A stretch of 64,000 nucleotides of DNA, from assembly GCA_905221605.1 (NCBI GenBank), contig CAJNDS010002613.1, forward strand, positions 106,001 through 170,000, in the 5' to 3' direction. A program made the translations under genes and the position numbers. Origin of the DNA: Symbiodinium natans. Taxonomy: Eukaryota > Sar > Dinophyceae > Suessiales > Symbiodiniaceae. A model generated the notes under the pieces. It worked only from the letters and a program-made list of their open reading frames with translations. It was not told the DNA's origin and made no database searches. This document shows positions 1 through 10,451 of the stretch, piece after piece. The stretch's first letter is position 1. Every line of letters starts with the position of its first letter.

Positions 1-371
1 GTTTCAGGAGGGCGGCGTGGGTGAAGGAGTCGCCGCCGTCCAAGACGATCTTCTCGGGGCCCACTTCTGCCACATGCACGTAGATGCCTTTGGTCACGCG
101 GCCGCCGACGCCGATGAGCTTCAGGCCGGGCCAGACCCGCATGGTCTGCGGCATGTTGGTGGTCGTCGGGCCGGTGCCGGTGTCTCGATCGTCACAGCTT
201 CCGGCGGGGCCAGGCGACGGTTGTCCCGCGCGTTGATCCTGATGCGGTGGGAGGGACTGCTCCCGGGGCTCGTCGACCCGGAGCCACCGGAGGAAGTCGA
301 AGATGCCCGGGTCGCTCCTCCTGTTCTCGGTGAGCTCGTGGTGCCAGCCGTCGGTGAGGTCGTAGACCTTC
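1..371 (-). pseudogene. Viral SF1 helicase, C-terminal fragment (Pol-helicase family)
   Basis: Read on the minus strand, the segment gives a helicase-like tail beginning YDLTDGWHHELTENRRSD, then a frame change near 230-260, and ending with VWPGLKLIGVGGRVTKG and a beta-rich stretch of the kind that precedes the last motifs of RecD/Pif1-type SF1 helicases. It continues past the window edge. Its first residues are exactly what should follow the point where the plus-strand viral helicase at 34956-35474 breaks off (ending QLLHD), so the two are halves of the same gene type. At its upstream side the viral frame abuts the end of the large element. GC content is high, as in the viral block at 28-35 kb. 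At least one frameshift makes it non-functional as it stands. The family assignment is inference from motif order, with moderate confidence. Confidence 0.6.
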
Positions 372-544
372 AGATAAGACGCCGGGAAAGTCTCAGGCAA
401 ATGAAGAAGGGTGTCTGCGATTTGTATCAACGCGTCCGAATCCTGCAGCTGGTGCGGTAAGCCATTTAACAACTCTTCATAGGTCCTATATGCACGAAGC
501 TGCTGGCAATGTGTCGTGAGATGATTCGAGTCACGCAGGCTCAT

Positions 545-1173
545 GTAGGGCCTAGGCTTGACATTCTTCCCAAAGTGATGTCCTGCTTGGAGTGCGCGCC
601 ACATGAGCCCACAGACCGATGTTGTTTTGCCCTGCATTGGGGGTGTATTGGCCGGGGTTCTGGGATCGCGAGTGCTGCCTTGGCCCTCTCGGCTTGGATT
701 TTGGCGGTTCCAGCGGCTCCTGAGAACCGTCGTGATCCTTGCGGACATGGGCAATGGGCACCTGCCGAGCGGGAGGCACAGGGAGATCTGCGATGGGCTC
801 TGCTGGTCCAGGTGGGTCCTTCGAGGGCTTGGCGCAAGGGGACCGAGATGCATCGACGTCCGGGCCGGGTTCTGGGGCTAGGAGGACGACGTACTCCCGG
901 TGGTGGGTCCCTAATGTTGCCGCTACGGCGGGGAGGGGCCGATGGGGTACCGCCTCCTCCCAACGTCAGATCGCCTCCATCGACAGGAGTCGTCACACTA
1001 GTTTCCACAGCGGTGGAACAAGCGGCCAACTGAGGGTCCGCGCTAGTTGCCTGCGTGTCAGGGTTCCGGCACACCAGCTCCCTGGCCCTCTGGGAGTGCC
1101 ACAAGGGGTGCGGGACACATCACGACAAGGATGCGGCGGCGGGCTGACCGCAGCAGCAACAGAGCCCCGGGTA
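545..1173. other. No supportable gene; 3' region of the large element
   Basis: Open frames exist on both strands here, but they overlap each other and none shows a domain or a consistent reading. The only structure I note is a perfect 18-bp palindrome (TGCCCGTTCGAACGGGCA) at 1233-1250, inside the tail of the degraded downstream coding region. Confidence 0.4.
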
Positions 1174-1846
1174 CTACCCGCGGGGGCTGTTTCCCGGAGA
1201 GTCCACATCAATCGCAGTGTCAGAATCAAACTTGCCCGTTCGAACGGGCAGGAGGCGAAGGCCTTGGGGGGCTTGCTGGATCCCGGCCTTATGCTCAAAA
1301 GCCGGGTCCGTGTGCCGAGCAGGTCCGCGTTTGGGCGCCATCCTAATTTTCGTATCCCCTAGCAAATAGGTGAGGTATTTAGCCACCCCGTCCCCTTCCC
1401 GCACCGGTTGAAAGGGGACACAGTACACTGCATTGGGCAAGGGCTCCAGGACGAAGCCACGCGCTTGCAGACTGGCAATCGTGCCAGAGTAGGAGTTGGA
1501 CGTGTAGGAGGGAGGTTCCCAGCCTTCGGTCCGTTCGGTAAAGGACCTCGCGCGTCTCTCCCCAAGTAGCCTTCAGTGCCCACGCCTGGTCCAGGGGTGG
1601 CGTACCGAAGAGGTCCAGCCCAACCTTGCGCTCCACGGGCAACACAATGCTTGCCACCTTCCGTTCCCTGAAGGCTTGCTTGTGTGATTCCATTGCAATG
1701 CCAGGGCCATCCATGCTCCACAGGCTGGCTTGTGTGCGCAGGTAGTCGGAGCAATCAAGGAGTCCCCCCGTGGCACAGGCCGCCATTTGGAAGCATGCGC
1801 CTATTCCATCGGAGTAATGCGGTGCAACAAAGACCAGCGGCCCCAA
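1174..1846 (-). pseudogene. Frameshifted C-terminal extension of the UPF1-like helicase
   Basis: Downstream of the helicase stop at 1801, two minus-strand frames continue the coding signal. One covers 1846-1379 (starting GPLVFVAPHYSDGIG), and a second covers 1440-1174 (with LPNAVYCVPFQPVREG). Their residue composition matches the helicase and they overlap its end, so the likely original protein was about 200 codons longer and was broken by two frameshifts. The strand VFVAPHYSDG could be the region before helicase motifs V and VI, but I cannot identify the arginine finger of motif VI. An alternative is a separate small downstream gene. The evidence is continuity of strand and frame only. Confidence 0.35.
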
Positions 1847-4800
1847 CCCCCTAGTGAAGGTGTGACGAAAACACAGACACCATGAGTGGGGCCAGTGGAG
1901 CAGGCGGTGGTAATAGCGCTGAAGAAGCGTTTCAGAGCCGCAATGTGTTTCATCAGGAAGGTTCTAAATGCTACAAGACTCCATGTGTTAGGCGGACCAG
2001 TCAACGGGAAGTCCTCCGCGGTTTGACATGCCTCCATGAGGCTCATGTGGTCTCCTCCTAGCTGCTCCGCCGGGACACTTTTTTGCAGCATGAACTTCAT
2101 TTGGACCACAATTTTGGCATACTGGGAGACCAACCCAATGGGCGACCCCGGGTACACCTGGTGCCCAAAGGTAAGCACAATGTCCGCCAGCACCCTGCTG
2201 AGGTCATAGCTGTTGCCTAACTTGGTTTGGGTCTCATCCTGGGCAGGCACCCGTACCCATCTACAGGTCTCCATCCACCTGCCAGCAGGGCTACGCAGAG
2301 GCCGCCCGAGCAGATGCTGCACCGTGGGACCTGGCGGCATGCGAAGGTAGGGAGCTCGGCCTATCAGCTCGAAAAGACAGGCCTCCGAATACCGACATGC
2401 ATACAGGATGGCAGCAATCTCTGAGGGCAGGCGCATGGAGGAACAGAGCGAGAGATTGACGGCCGGTCCGACAATGGCCTTGAGCCCGGCGGCCTGCATG
2501 ACTGTCTCTGCTTGTTTCGGCTTGACGATACTCATGCAAAGGATCGACTCTAGCATGGAAACCGGTGAGAATAAGACATCGGAAAAGCCCGAGCCCAAGT
2601 TTGGCTTGCCCCAAGAGGGCATCTCGCATTGTCCCTTTTTCCACGGTCCTGCATTTTTGGCCGTTTGTCTGAGCAATGCCGCGGGCAAGGTGGCCGGCGT
2701 ATAAAGGTCCGCAGGGACCGCATTGAGGCCACAAGTCTTTTGCTCCAACAGTTCAGTGACATAGTGGTAGTTGGGTCGGGACCCTCCTGCGGGCTGTCTG
2801 TGATCACCGATCATGACGTCAAGTGCATGCTTGATGTGCGTCAGAATGGTATTGGAGCCTGGTGTGCCCAGTTGCTGTGCTTCATCTCGGAGCAGCAGCT
2901 CCACATCCTTTAAGCGATTCATGAGCAACGAGTAAGGGAAGCTGAGCCGTGCCACGATCGTTCCGTGTGTCGTGGCTACAAGTAGCCCCCGATACACATC
3001 ATGCGCGTCAAAGGGGAGCTTGTAAGTATCCTTCTCCTTGTTGCCCGGTATGCGAGTGATGCGATTGCGAACAAAGTCATTGCTGGCTGACGTTAACCTA
3101 TCCACCGTCTCGACATAGGCCCGGACCGACTCGTTGCCATGAGCAGTGTACAGGGTAAGTCGACTCGTCAGGCAAGCAACAAGCACTCCGAGAAACGCAG
3201 ATGAGCGCGTTTTGCCACTGCCAGGCGCTCCAGTAATGAATACGGAAGTGCGATTGGCAGCCAAACCGTAGGAGCAAGCTCCCAGCAGCGCCGCCAGATG
3301 GCCATCAGCTCCCCAAAAGGTGTCGCAGAGACACGCCAGGAAGGTGGGGCCCACCGCGAGCGCAAAAATACTTGCTCGGTTCCGCGGGTCGTGTTCATTG
3401 CTCAACGAATCAGGGGGCAGGCGCAGACACTCCGCATGCCACAGCGCAGGAGTCCGGGCGTCCTCTTGGCTGGGCAGCGGAGCATCTGGTAGCGTCGCTA
3501 ACACGCCGGTCAGTAACTGCGGAGTCCATTCCTTGCCATAAGTTTGCTCCTCAGCGAGCCAAATTGTGGGATTCGTGGACCCTGGGCCTCCGGCTGGCGA
3601 TGCTTGGTCAGTTTGCGTTTCATGCTTACCCCTGAAAACTTGGCAAACCTCCGAATGAATCCACTGGGCCCATAAATCGTGCCAATGCCCTTTAACAACC
3701 AATCCGATGATTAGAACAAGCACGAGGTCCGTGAGAAAACCCGGTAGCCAGTGTGGCTGCCGAATGGCATCAAGAGGTGAGTCTTCCATCGGAATTCCTA
3801 ATGCGACATGCTGCCGCTCCTTGAGCATGTGCAGCAGTGCATCCCAAAGCGGGGTGGAAGCTCCACCGGGCAGCACCTCGAGCTGGCTAACTCTTGGTAG
3901 TGTGTGTTGGTTCGCGAAATGGCTGTGCTGCTCATCTGTCAGGAGCAGGGCAATGGTGAGATTGACTGGCTGCATTGCTTTGCTCTCGCCCGGGCCAGTG
4001 CGGAGCTTTTTAGGGGATAGGAGCTCAATGAACACACCGGGGTATGCCACATCCCCACCACCCTCTTGCAAGGTAACCAGCAAGGCAGTACCTTTGGCGG
4101 GGACTTTGCCAGCAACCGCAAACCACAGTCTACTCCATTCAGGGACATCAATTAGCTCAGGTGTGAGAAGGATGACTGACGCCTTTGGACAGACTCGGTG
4201 AAGCAGGCAGATCGGCCAGGTATGAGTGCCTGGCTTGACCGCCACAGGTGTGCCGGCACGCTTTACTGCTGCTTGCTCTGGGTAATGGTATTGCTCCGAA
4301 GGCTCCTCCTCAATTTCTGCCTCAGAGGCCATGGCTAAGAACTGGTAGCCCAACATGTCAACTAGGCGCTCAAGTGGCAGGAGGGGGAGCCACATGTCCA
4401 GCACAAGTTTCATCGTGGGGCCCAGCTCATGATACGGTAGTGGCAGGTCCGTCAGGTGCGGCTTTGCTTCTGCCAAGAGGACTTTGATGCATTCACTTCG
4501 TAGGTCTGCGATACCCCGATTCGAGGCAGGGGGCAGCCGGAGAAATTTCTCCAGGTCGGGGCGAGTTATCAGTCGTCCTAGTGCGGATTTGACGAATGCT
4601 TGGGAATCTTCCGGCAGCTGGACAGAGCCGCAGGCGACACCCATTAAAGATGCTCGGACTGCGCGATCAAGCCGAGGGTCAGCCAAGCCGCAAATCTTTC
4701 GAGTAAGGTCTTTATGCACATATTCCCCCGGCGTAAGCTGGAAGAGCTCCTCACTTTCGACAAAGTGGCCATAAGAGTGCCCACCATTGCCGAGTGCATC

Positions 4801-5094
4801 AGACCCGGAGAAATAGTATAGGCGTGCTCCCTCGCGGATCGCTTGCTCTCTTGCTTCCAAACTGGGCCGGAAGATGCAGAGCTGGTCGCTCTCATGGTGA
4901 ACAAGGCTAACAGCATGCCGCAATTCCGAGGTAAGAATATAGCGCAACATGGCTCGTGGCATGGCTATTCCGCCCAAGCGTGCATCGATGGGGACAAAGT
5001 CACCCTTGCATTGGGGAAGTTGTTGACGCTCGTGCCAAGCAATAACCGCAGCTGCGCCCGTATAGGAACCAGCTGAGAATCCAGCGACGCGCAA
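1801..5094 (-). CDS. UPF1/ZNFX1-like SF1 helicase with N-terminal hydrolase-like segment
   Basis: The 1097-codon frame carries an SF1 helicase core: Walker A GAPGSGKTR near residue 621, motif Ia LTLYTAHGNESV after it, Walker B/motif II RDEAQQLG near 736, motif III GDHRQPAGG near 761, and a motif IV-like SLCSSMRLPSEIAAIL near 878, then IGLVSQYAKIVV near 981. DEAQQ plus GDHRQ is characteristic of the UPF1/SEN1/ZNFX1 branch, which unwinds RNA or DNA with ATP. The first residues (VAGFSAGSYTG) look like the nucleophile elbow (GxSxG) of an alpha/beta hydrolase, and a GGHSYG follows near residue 104. The first codon is TTG and the frame is open upstream to about 5130, so the true start is unclear. 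It overlaps the stop of the upstream gene, which suggests a broken polyprotein. Motifs V and VI are not evident before the stop. Confidence 0.65.
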   Translation of the reverse strand: MRVAGFSAGSYTGAAAVIAWHERQQLPQCKGDFVPIDARLGGIAMPRAMLRYILTSELRHAVSLVHHESDQLCIFRPSLEAREQAIREGARLYYFSGSDALGNGGHSYGHFVESEELFQLTPGEYVHKDLTRKICGLADPRLDRAVRASLMGVACGSVQLPEDSQAFVKSALGRLITRPDLEKFLRLPPASNRGIADLRSECIKVLLAEAKPHLTDLPLPYHELGPTMKLVLDMWLPLLPLERLVDMLGYQFLAMASEAEIEEEPSEQYHYPEQAAVKRAGTPVAVKPGTHTWPICLLHRVCPKASVILLTPELIDVPEWSRLWFAVAGKVPAKGTALLVTLQEGGGDVAYPGVFIELLSPKKLRTGPGESKAMQPVNLTIALLLTDEQHSHFANQHTLPRVSQLEVLPGGASTPLWDALLHMLKERQHVALGIPMEDSPLDAIRQPHWLPGFLTDLVLVLIIGLVVKGHWHDLWAQWIHSEVCQVFRGKHETQTDQASPAGGPGSTNPTIWLAEEQTYGKEWTPQLLTGVLATLPDAPLPSQEDARTPALWHAECLRLPPDSLSNEHDPRNRASIFALAVGPTFLACLCDTFWGADGHLAALLGACSYGLAANRTSVFITGAPGSGKTRSSAFLGVLVACLTSRLTLYTAHGNESVRAYVETVDRLTSASNDFVRNRITRIPGNKEKDTYKLPFDAHDVYRGLLVATTHGTIVARLSFPYSLLMNRLKDVELLLRDEAQQLGTPGSNTILTHIKHALDVMIGDHRQPAGGSRPNYHYVTELLEQKTCGLNAVPADLYTPATLPAALLRQTAKNAGPWKKGQCEMPSWGKPNLGSGFSDVLFSPVSMLESILCMSIVKPKQAETVMQAAGLKAIVGPAVNLSLCSSMRLPSEIAAILYACRYSEACLFELIGRAPYLRMPPGPTVQHLLGRPLRSPAGRWMETCRWVRVPAQDETQTKLGNSYDLSRVLADIVLTFGHQVYPGSPIGLVSQYAKIVVQMKFMLQKSVPAEQLGGDHMSLMEACQTAEDFPLTGPPNTWSLVAFRTFLMKHIAALKRFFSAITTACSTGPTHGVCVFVTPSLGGWGRWSLLHRITPME

Positions 5095-5110
5095 TTTGCA
5101 TTCACCTGCT

Positions 5111-7945
5111 CTACCCGCGGCGCAAAGCCGTTAACGCAGCAGTGTGTGGCATGTGCAAATGGGCCAAGGCAGGGTGCATTGTTAAGGAGGCTTCGACGGA
5201 GCTAATCCTAGCTCTCACAGCCACAGGCAAACCACATCCTTCCACCTTGGGGTACAGAGCACGCGCCCACACCTGGGCAGCCTGAGGCAGGAGCAACAGA
5301 GCATGGGATGCGTTGCCGCTGGACGAGAGCAGCAGCGGGCGATGAGTGAGGTCGTATCTGACAGGCTTACCCTGGTTTTCACGGACTGCCTCCATCTCCA
5401 GGCCCGTCAGTGCATAAGAGTTGGCGGTGTGGATGATACTGCCGGACACAGAGGGGGGCGTATTCTCTTTTTTCCCGTTCATCCCACTGATGAAGAGCGA
5501 CCGACACTCCCCTGCAGGCGTTAAGTAAGGCTTTGGGGGCGGGTACTGGAAAGCAGGAAAGGCGAAGGCTGCAAGGGCTTGCTGCACCCGCATGGCTAGT
5601 CCATCCTCCCAGTATTGGCTAAGGCCCACAGGCGTGGCCTTGGTATCTTCCACAAGGAGAGTCCAGGGCAAATCCGCCTGGGCAAACCATGCATGCGAGG
5701 CGACAGCCAGCATGGCTAGCTGCCCTTTCGGGGTGTTAGGCCGACTGCGCCATTTCGGGGTGGCTTTGCAAGAGGACAAGACCTCTTTTTTCCAATACAT
5801 GAGAACCCCAGGGAAAAGTTGGAGCCTCACTGGCCCGCTGCCCTTTTTGCCTACCGAGGCCCACAGAGGGATGGTGGTGCCATTGCCCCAAATGGACTCG
5901 GGCAAGGTGGGCAGCCGGTTCACGTTCCCCCATAGCTGCAAGATACTTTTCCCTTTGACGCCATATCCGTGCACAAACGGGGGGGGCATAACCTCCGCAT
6001 AACGATTGGCCATGAACAAGTCGGGACCAGGGAGGATCGCCAATCGGGAATGAGAACTGCCATAACCGATGAGCAAGGGGAGGAAACCCTGCTCGTAGGG
6101 ACCTTGCCCCCAAGTTCGGACTCCTTTTACCTGCCCAACAGGGGAGCTGCCAAAGTTAATCTGTGGCTCTGGTCGGCCAACCTTAAGGTTGGCCGTCTTC
6201 CACGCAAGCTCATGCACATACCTGCCGAGCAACGCCCACGCAAACACGAAGTCCGAATGCCTGCTGGCCTTTGTTCCAGCAAGAGGGGTATTGCGCAGGC
6301 ACTGCAAATGGTGGACTTGGTCCAACGGCACCTGATCATGCATGCCAGGCAATGGAGTGGGCACTCCACTGGGCATGATGATTCGCTGAAGCGCTTGGCC
6401 CAACGCGGTGCCTATGGATGCCACCGCACTAGCAACATCGTCCGGAATGCAGAAGCTAGGGGGCTGGGGGTGCCTAGCATCTGGGGCATCCGGATAAAAG
6501 AGCACCAATCCACCATTTGCCTCAAGTTGGTCCTCTGACGCACAAACCATGCCAATTGAATCTGGCGAACGAGCTCCGCGCGGTATGAATCCGTCCGGCG
6601 AGCAACTCCACGGCGAGGATGGAAGCGAGCCACAGGGCTGTGTCTCGTCCACCTCCACGTCCATGCAGCCCAATGGCTCCGTCGATAGGGAGTTGGGCAG
6701 GAGGTCGAACCTTCGTAGCTCCTCCGCTTCCCACCTGGCTGTAAAGAGAGTGTCATGATCAAGCAGCACCAGGACCAGCCCCGGCGCCAGGACCCTAAGG
6801 ACCGTCAAAACTTCCGGCCCAGCCCACGTAAAGTGCACAGCAGCCATCCCCGCTTCCTGCGTGTTCACAAGGATGGGAAACCACTTTTCTTTGTGCGGAC
6901 CCTCCCACTGCATTCGGGCAACAAGATGCCGTATAAGGAAGGGAAAGTGTGGGATGGACAAGAAGCAGCGACTATCAGTGACCAAGAGGAGGACGTGGGC
7001 ACCCGCGGACTCCGCAGCCCGGAGCTGTGGAAGCAGACAGCCAAGCAGTGCCTGGTAGTCGATCGCTGGATGGAACCCTTGAGGGTCAGGCGGCTCACCG
7101 ACGACTGCTCCCGCGGCCGCACGCAGTGGCAGCACGCCGCTTGGGGTGGGTTCCGGGAAGTTTTGATCACTCTCTAACGCATGCGTGAGGTCGGCTGGTT
7201 CGGCAGGCCCTGGCCCATTTTCAACATTGAGCGCGTTGAGCTGATGTGTGGCCGTTGCCGCCAGGGCTTGCGGGCATGCGTGGGCAGCGTCGTGCCAGGG
7301 CGGCAAATCCTCTGATGCTGATGCTGGAGGTGGCAACGACTGGGAGGTGTGAAGCTCCTTCCCACTGACCTCGCTGTGTTTGTGTTCCCTGACCCGGGGA
7401 GGGATCGGTGGTGCAGGAGGTCGGGGGCTATTGCCCGGCCAGAAAACGCTGGGTTGATTCAGTGGTGGAGCCTGCATGGGCAAGGGCGACAGGGCTGCCT
7501 CCCTACCCGCTTCGTGTCCGGTGACTGCACATGCCCAAGGGGGGGCATCTATCGCGCCAACAGGCAGAGCACTCTGTGGTGTAGATAACACACGCCCCGT
7601 AAGGGCACTGCGATGTGGCATGATGCCAATGCCTGGTCTCCCTGCATGCAGGAGAAAACAGCGAACGGTGGATTGCAGGGCGAAACAAATTGAGTTGCTG
7701 TCTCTCAAAAAGGCAGAGTGATCCAGGCGCAGCAGATGTTGCACTTCCGGCGGGAAGCATTGGCACCAACCGGCTGCATCCATTTCATCAGGCCGGATGA
7801 CGCCTGCTTGCAGCTGCCTGGTCATCGCGATATCACTAGTCCCTATAGTGGCCAGTGCAGTTAGCTGTCCTCGCTTGGCAACAAAGACCTGGAGCAAGTG
7901 CGATCCCGCAGGGATCGTGTAAGGTTGACAAGCATAGGACTCCAT
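5111..7945 (-). CDS. Large protein of the element; possible GT-A-like glycosyltransferase region
   Basis: This is an uninterrupted frame of 944 codons from the ATG at 7945; an upstream GTG at 7957 is also in frame. The first third is proline-rich and low in structure. The middle contains LVLVLLDHDTLFTARWEAEE and, about 100 residues later, EANGGLVLFYPDAPD. An acidic DHD motif at the end of a hydrophobic strand, followed by N-x-G-L-V-L-F, is the arrangement of the metal-binding DxD and the later strand of GT-A glycosyltransferases. I offer that only as a possibility. The C-terminus (HALLLLPQAAQVWARALYP) resembles the first strand of an alpha/beta hydrolase, whose nucleophile elbow would lie at the start of the next gene. 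The two genes overlap around 5111-5130 in different frames, so they may derive from one polyprotein. No catalytic assignment is secure. Confidence 0.45.
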   Translation of the reverse strand: MESYACQPYTIPAGSHLLQVFVAKRGQLTALATIGTSDIAMTRQLQAGVIRPDEMDAAGWCQCFPPEVQHLLRLDHSAFLRDSNSICFALQSTVRCFLLHAGRPGIGIMPHRSALTGRVLSTPQSALPVGAIDAPPWACAVTGHEAGREAALSPLPMQAPPLNQPSVFWPGNSPRPPAPPIPPRVREHKHSEVSGKELHTSQSLPPPASASEDLPPWHDAAHACPQALAATATHQLNALNVENGPGPAEPADLTHALESDQNFPEPTPSGVLPLRAAAGAVVGEPPDPQGFHPAIDYQALLGCLLPQLRAAESAGAHVLLLVTDSRCFLSIPHFPFLIRHLVARMQWEGPHKEKWFPILVNTQEAGMAAVHFTWAGPEVLTVLRVLAPGLVLVLLDHDTLFTARWEAEELRRFDLLPNSLSTEPLGCMDVEVDETQPCGSLPSSPWSCSPDGFIPRGARSPDSIGMVCASEDQLEANGGLVLFYPDAPDARHPQPPSFCIPDDVASAVASIGTALGQALQRIIMPSGVPTPLPGMHDQVPLDQVHHLQCLRNTPLAGTKASRHSDFVFAWALLGRYVHELAWKTANLKVGRPEPQINFGSSPVGQVKGVRTWGQGPYEQGFLPLLIGYGSSHSRLAILPGPDLFMANRYAEVMPPPFVHGYGVKGKSILQLWGNVNRLPTLPESIWGNGTTIPLWASVGKKGSGPVRLQLFPGVLMYWKKEVLSSCKATPKWRSRPNTPKGQLAMLAVASHAWFAQADLPWTLLVEDTKATPVGLSQYWEDGLAMRVQQALAAFAFPAFQYPPPKPYLTPAGECRSLFISGMNGKKENTPPSVSGSIIHTANSYALTGLEMEAVRENQGKPVRYDLTHRPLLLSSSGNASHALLLLPQAAQVWARALYPKVEGCGLPVAVRARISSVEASLTMHPALAHLHMPHTAALTALRRG

Positions 7946-7957
7946 GGCTGCAATCAC

Positions 7958-8274
7958 CGAACGCGGCCTAACCTGCTGTCAAGAGTGGCAACCTAGAAAG
8001 TTTCAAGAAACGAAGTTGGGCAACAATCAGCACCGGAGGCAACACCAATCACAGAAAAGGAAACAAAACAACAAGAAAGAGTCATGGCATGCCAGCAACA
8101 AATAATCTAACCACCTCCATTTTGAGCCAATGCGAGCCCAGACGCACATACCGGTAGAGCCCTCGAATGCAAGCACACCTCGATTGGCGGTTTGTTTGTA
8201 GCGGCAACGCAGGTGCCAGCGAGCGTGAATCGATTAAAGGAAAAAGAAAGGCAACCTCTACCCTGCCCATACGA
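7958..8274. other. Intergenic stretch in the large element
   Basis: Between the 944-codon gene and the hydrolase-like remnant I see no frame worth naming, no repeat and no RNA-like structure. It could hold an intron or untranslated sequence. Confidence 0.3.
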
Positions 8275-9051
8275 CTACTCTGGAAGCGCAATATGATCCG
8301 CCAGCAGCCAATCAGGATCACTCAGCAATGCAGGCCACACCACATGCTCCGGGTCCTTGCCGATAACAACCTGGCGGATCGTGAGGCCGGGAGCCCAAGG
8401 GTACTGCGTGCGTCCGTAGCCCTTGAAGACGGTGAAACGCGAGTCTTCAGAGAGGCACTCAGTTACCGGGGACACCCGATGGTTGCCACGCACCGAGTGG
8501 CCGTGCCGAAGGTTGCGTTGGAAAGTTTCCACATCATGGCACCCCATAAACCAGGATTTGTGTGGCCTCGTTGGTCGGAGCCGGTAACAAGGAGGGAAGA
8601 CGCACTGGGCCCATACACACGCAAGCCCGAAAGCTCGCCGGGGTCTCGGAGACTGCAATCTGGTAGGCTATGGTCCCTCCAGAGCCCAAGCCAATAAGGT
8701 ACGTCGGCAAGGAGATGTGAGGGCTCACATCACTTTTGGCAGCCTGCAAGAGCGCTAAGATCTCCATGGTATACACAGCTTTCGTCCAGGCGGCGCCGTC
8801 AGGTAGCATCCAGGCGGGCGGAGAGCCTGCCTGCCCTGCCACAGGCCAAGCACAGGCGATGATGGCCCTCTTGAAGGCCAAGTTACTCCACAGGTGTTCG
8901 ATGGCTCCTTGCCAGGGCAGTGGGTGCATATTCTCCACGTAGAAGTGCCCACAACCTGGGAGAAGCAGTTGTCTCGTCCCGCGATGAGCGGTGGGGCAAC
9001 CAGTGTGGGCGGCTGCTGGGTCTCAAAGCCGAGGGGTTCTTGCAGTGCCAT
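8275..9051 (-). pseudogene. Alpha/beta-hydrolase-like protein remnant (copy 1)
   Basis: From the ATG at 9051 (MALQEPLGFETQQPPT) the coding signal changes frame near 8965 into GHFYVENMHPLPWQGA and later TYLIGLGSGGTIAYQ. It changes again near 8560 into a tail containing SWFMGCHDVETF and LTIRQVVIGKDPEHV. The segment GLGSGG sits after a hydrophobic strand, where an alpha/beta hydrolase has its nucleophile elbow, and HDVETF could supply the late histidine. The arrangement is suggestive, not diagnostic. The same sequence recurs in plus orientation from the ATG at 37684, with roughly 75-80% nucleotide identity judged by eye. Both copies are preceded by a conserved AGGTAAGACTGCCCAG, which may be a 5' splice site. 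At least two frameshifts or unrecognised introns are present. Confidence 0.45.
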
Positions 9052-9360
9052 GGCACAGAAACGGCAACCTACCCGGTCAAGGAGGGGCAGAGGAGAGGAA
9101 GACTGGGCAGTCTTACCTGAGAGCCATGAAGTCCAGCGCGAAGCCATTTCACACGTCAGCCAACTTGCTCACGCCACTTCCTGACCGTCTGCCCATGCTA
9201 AGGAGGCTTCAACTACAGTGAAGATGCAATCAATGCTCGCAACTCACTAGATCAGGCAAAACAACATCGCTTACTCTACTTCATCACCCTTTGTCCGTGG
9301 AGGAGGGAAATGCAGGAAGGTTGCGCTGCCATTTGTTCCATCTTCGCACAAAATTCGGGG

Positions 9361-10053
9361 CTAAGAGTCACTACCCGAATGCCCATCATCCTCGAGCATA
9401 TGCATGGTCTCATCATCAAGATGCTCAAGGATGTCAGTAGCAATGCGTTCATCAAGGAAACACGCTACCCACTCCAGAATGATGGCATGATCGTGGGGGA
9501 CTGCATCAGACACTGCCTGTAAGAGCACATCAACTTTATCAGCGGTGAAACGCCACGCCAGTAAAAGGTGCTGCTCCAAATGCGCCCTGATCAGGTAAAG
9601 TGGATAGTCCGCCTGGCTGTGCACGATGATGGGCCTTGCCCAGGCCAAAACGGCGTTCTGTTGCGGTCCGGGTGGGCGCCTAAACATGGCCAGTAGTGCC
9701 CCGTATTCCTTGGCCAATGCATTCTGCAAATCTTGTGAGAGGTCCCGTAGGTGATGTGCCAGCCAGGCTAGATGACCACCCACTGAGTGCGCAAGTTCGG
9801 CCGCTGCTACGGCAGCGACGGCCCGTTGGGTAGGGAGTCCTTGGGCCGCCGAGGTGTCGCGGATTCCCTGCAGAACCAAGAGCTTGGTGAGCGCTATCCA
9901 TCCAGCGCTACAGGTGTAGCTATTGCCTTCAAGGATGGGTTCGCCGGAAAAGAGCTCAGGGTGCTCATAAGGATAGCATCTTTCCCAGTCACTGTCTCCT
10001 CCGCCGCTGACAGCAGTGTAAAGGCTGCCGCCGATGACCAACGAAGAAGCCAT
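9361..10053 (-). CDS. Unknown protein of the large element
   Basis: I do not recognise this protein. The chosen start is the ATG at 10053 (MASSLVIGGSLYTAV); the frame is open about 35 codons further upstream but only from a TTG. The 230 codons are rich in alanine, leucine and histidine and look helical throughout (for instance AVAAVAAAELAHSVGGHLAW), ending in an acidic tail (EHLDDETMHMLEDDG). There is no transmembrane segment, signal peptide or zinc motif. It lies on the same strand as the helicase block, about 0.3 kb upstream of the hydrolase-like remnant. It has no visible counterpart in the plus-strand copy at 35.5-38.6 kb, so the two copies are not colinear here. Confidence 0.4.
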   Translation of the reverse strand: MASSLVIGGSLYTAVSGGGDSDWERCYPYEHPELFSGEPILEGNSYTCSAGWIALTKLLVLQGIRDTSAAQGLPTQRAVAAVAAAELAHSVGGHLAWLAHHLRDLSQDLQNALAKEYGALLAMFRRPPGPQQNAVLAWARPIIVHSQADYPLYLIRAHLEQHLLLAWRFTADKVDVLLQAVSDAVPHDHAIILEWVACFLDERIATDILEHLDDETMHMLEDDGHSGSDS

Positions 10054-10451
10054 GCTGAATGTCGTACTACGTCCAAAAGGGGCAGTCGGGCGCCTGCTCC
10101 ATTGAGCCCTGGCAGCATAGGAAAGGCAAGAGCAGGCCTGTAGCTGCCTATCACTCAACCCCTAATATTCAAACACATGGACATGGTCATTCTTTCCACA
10201 CAGGCACAAAACTGCCAACACAAGAGGGGACTCAGGGCGTCATCCGTCAAGAGCCCTCGAGAGCCACTTGCACACTGCTAAGAGCAGGGGTCACGTCGGT
10301 GAGGGCTCATTGCTCGTCAAACAAACGTGGCAGTGCATGCCTCCTTTGCAGGAAGTGGAGTCAATGTCTACACCTCTATAAATCAATAGAACAAAAAGCT
10401 CCCTCAGTGCCGCCGTGTGAGTGCGGGCGCCCTCACGTGGCAGGAAGAAAT

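Noticed and set aside
1233-1250. 18-bp perfect palindrome as an operator
   Set aside because: Isolated, inside decayed coding sequence of a eukaryotic element; no partner site.
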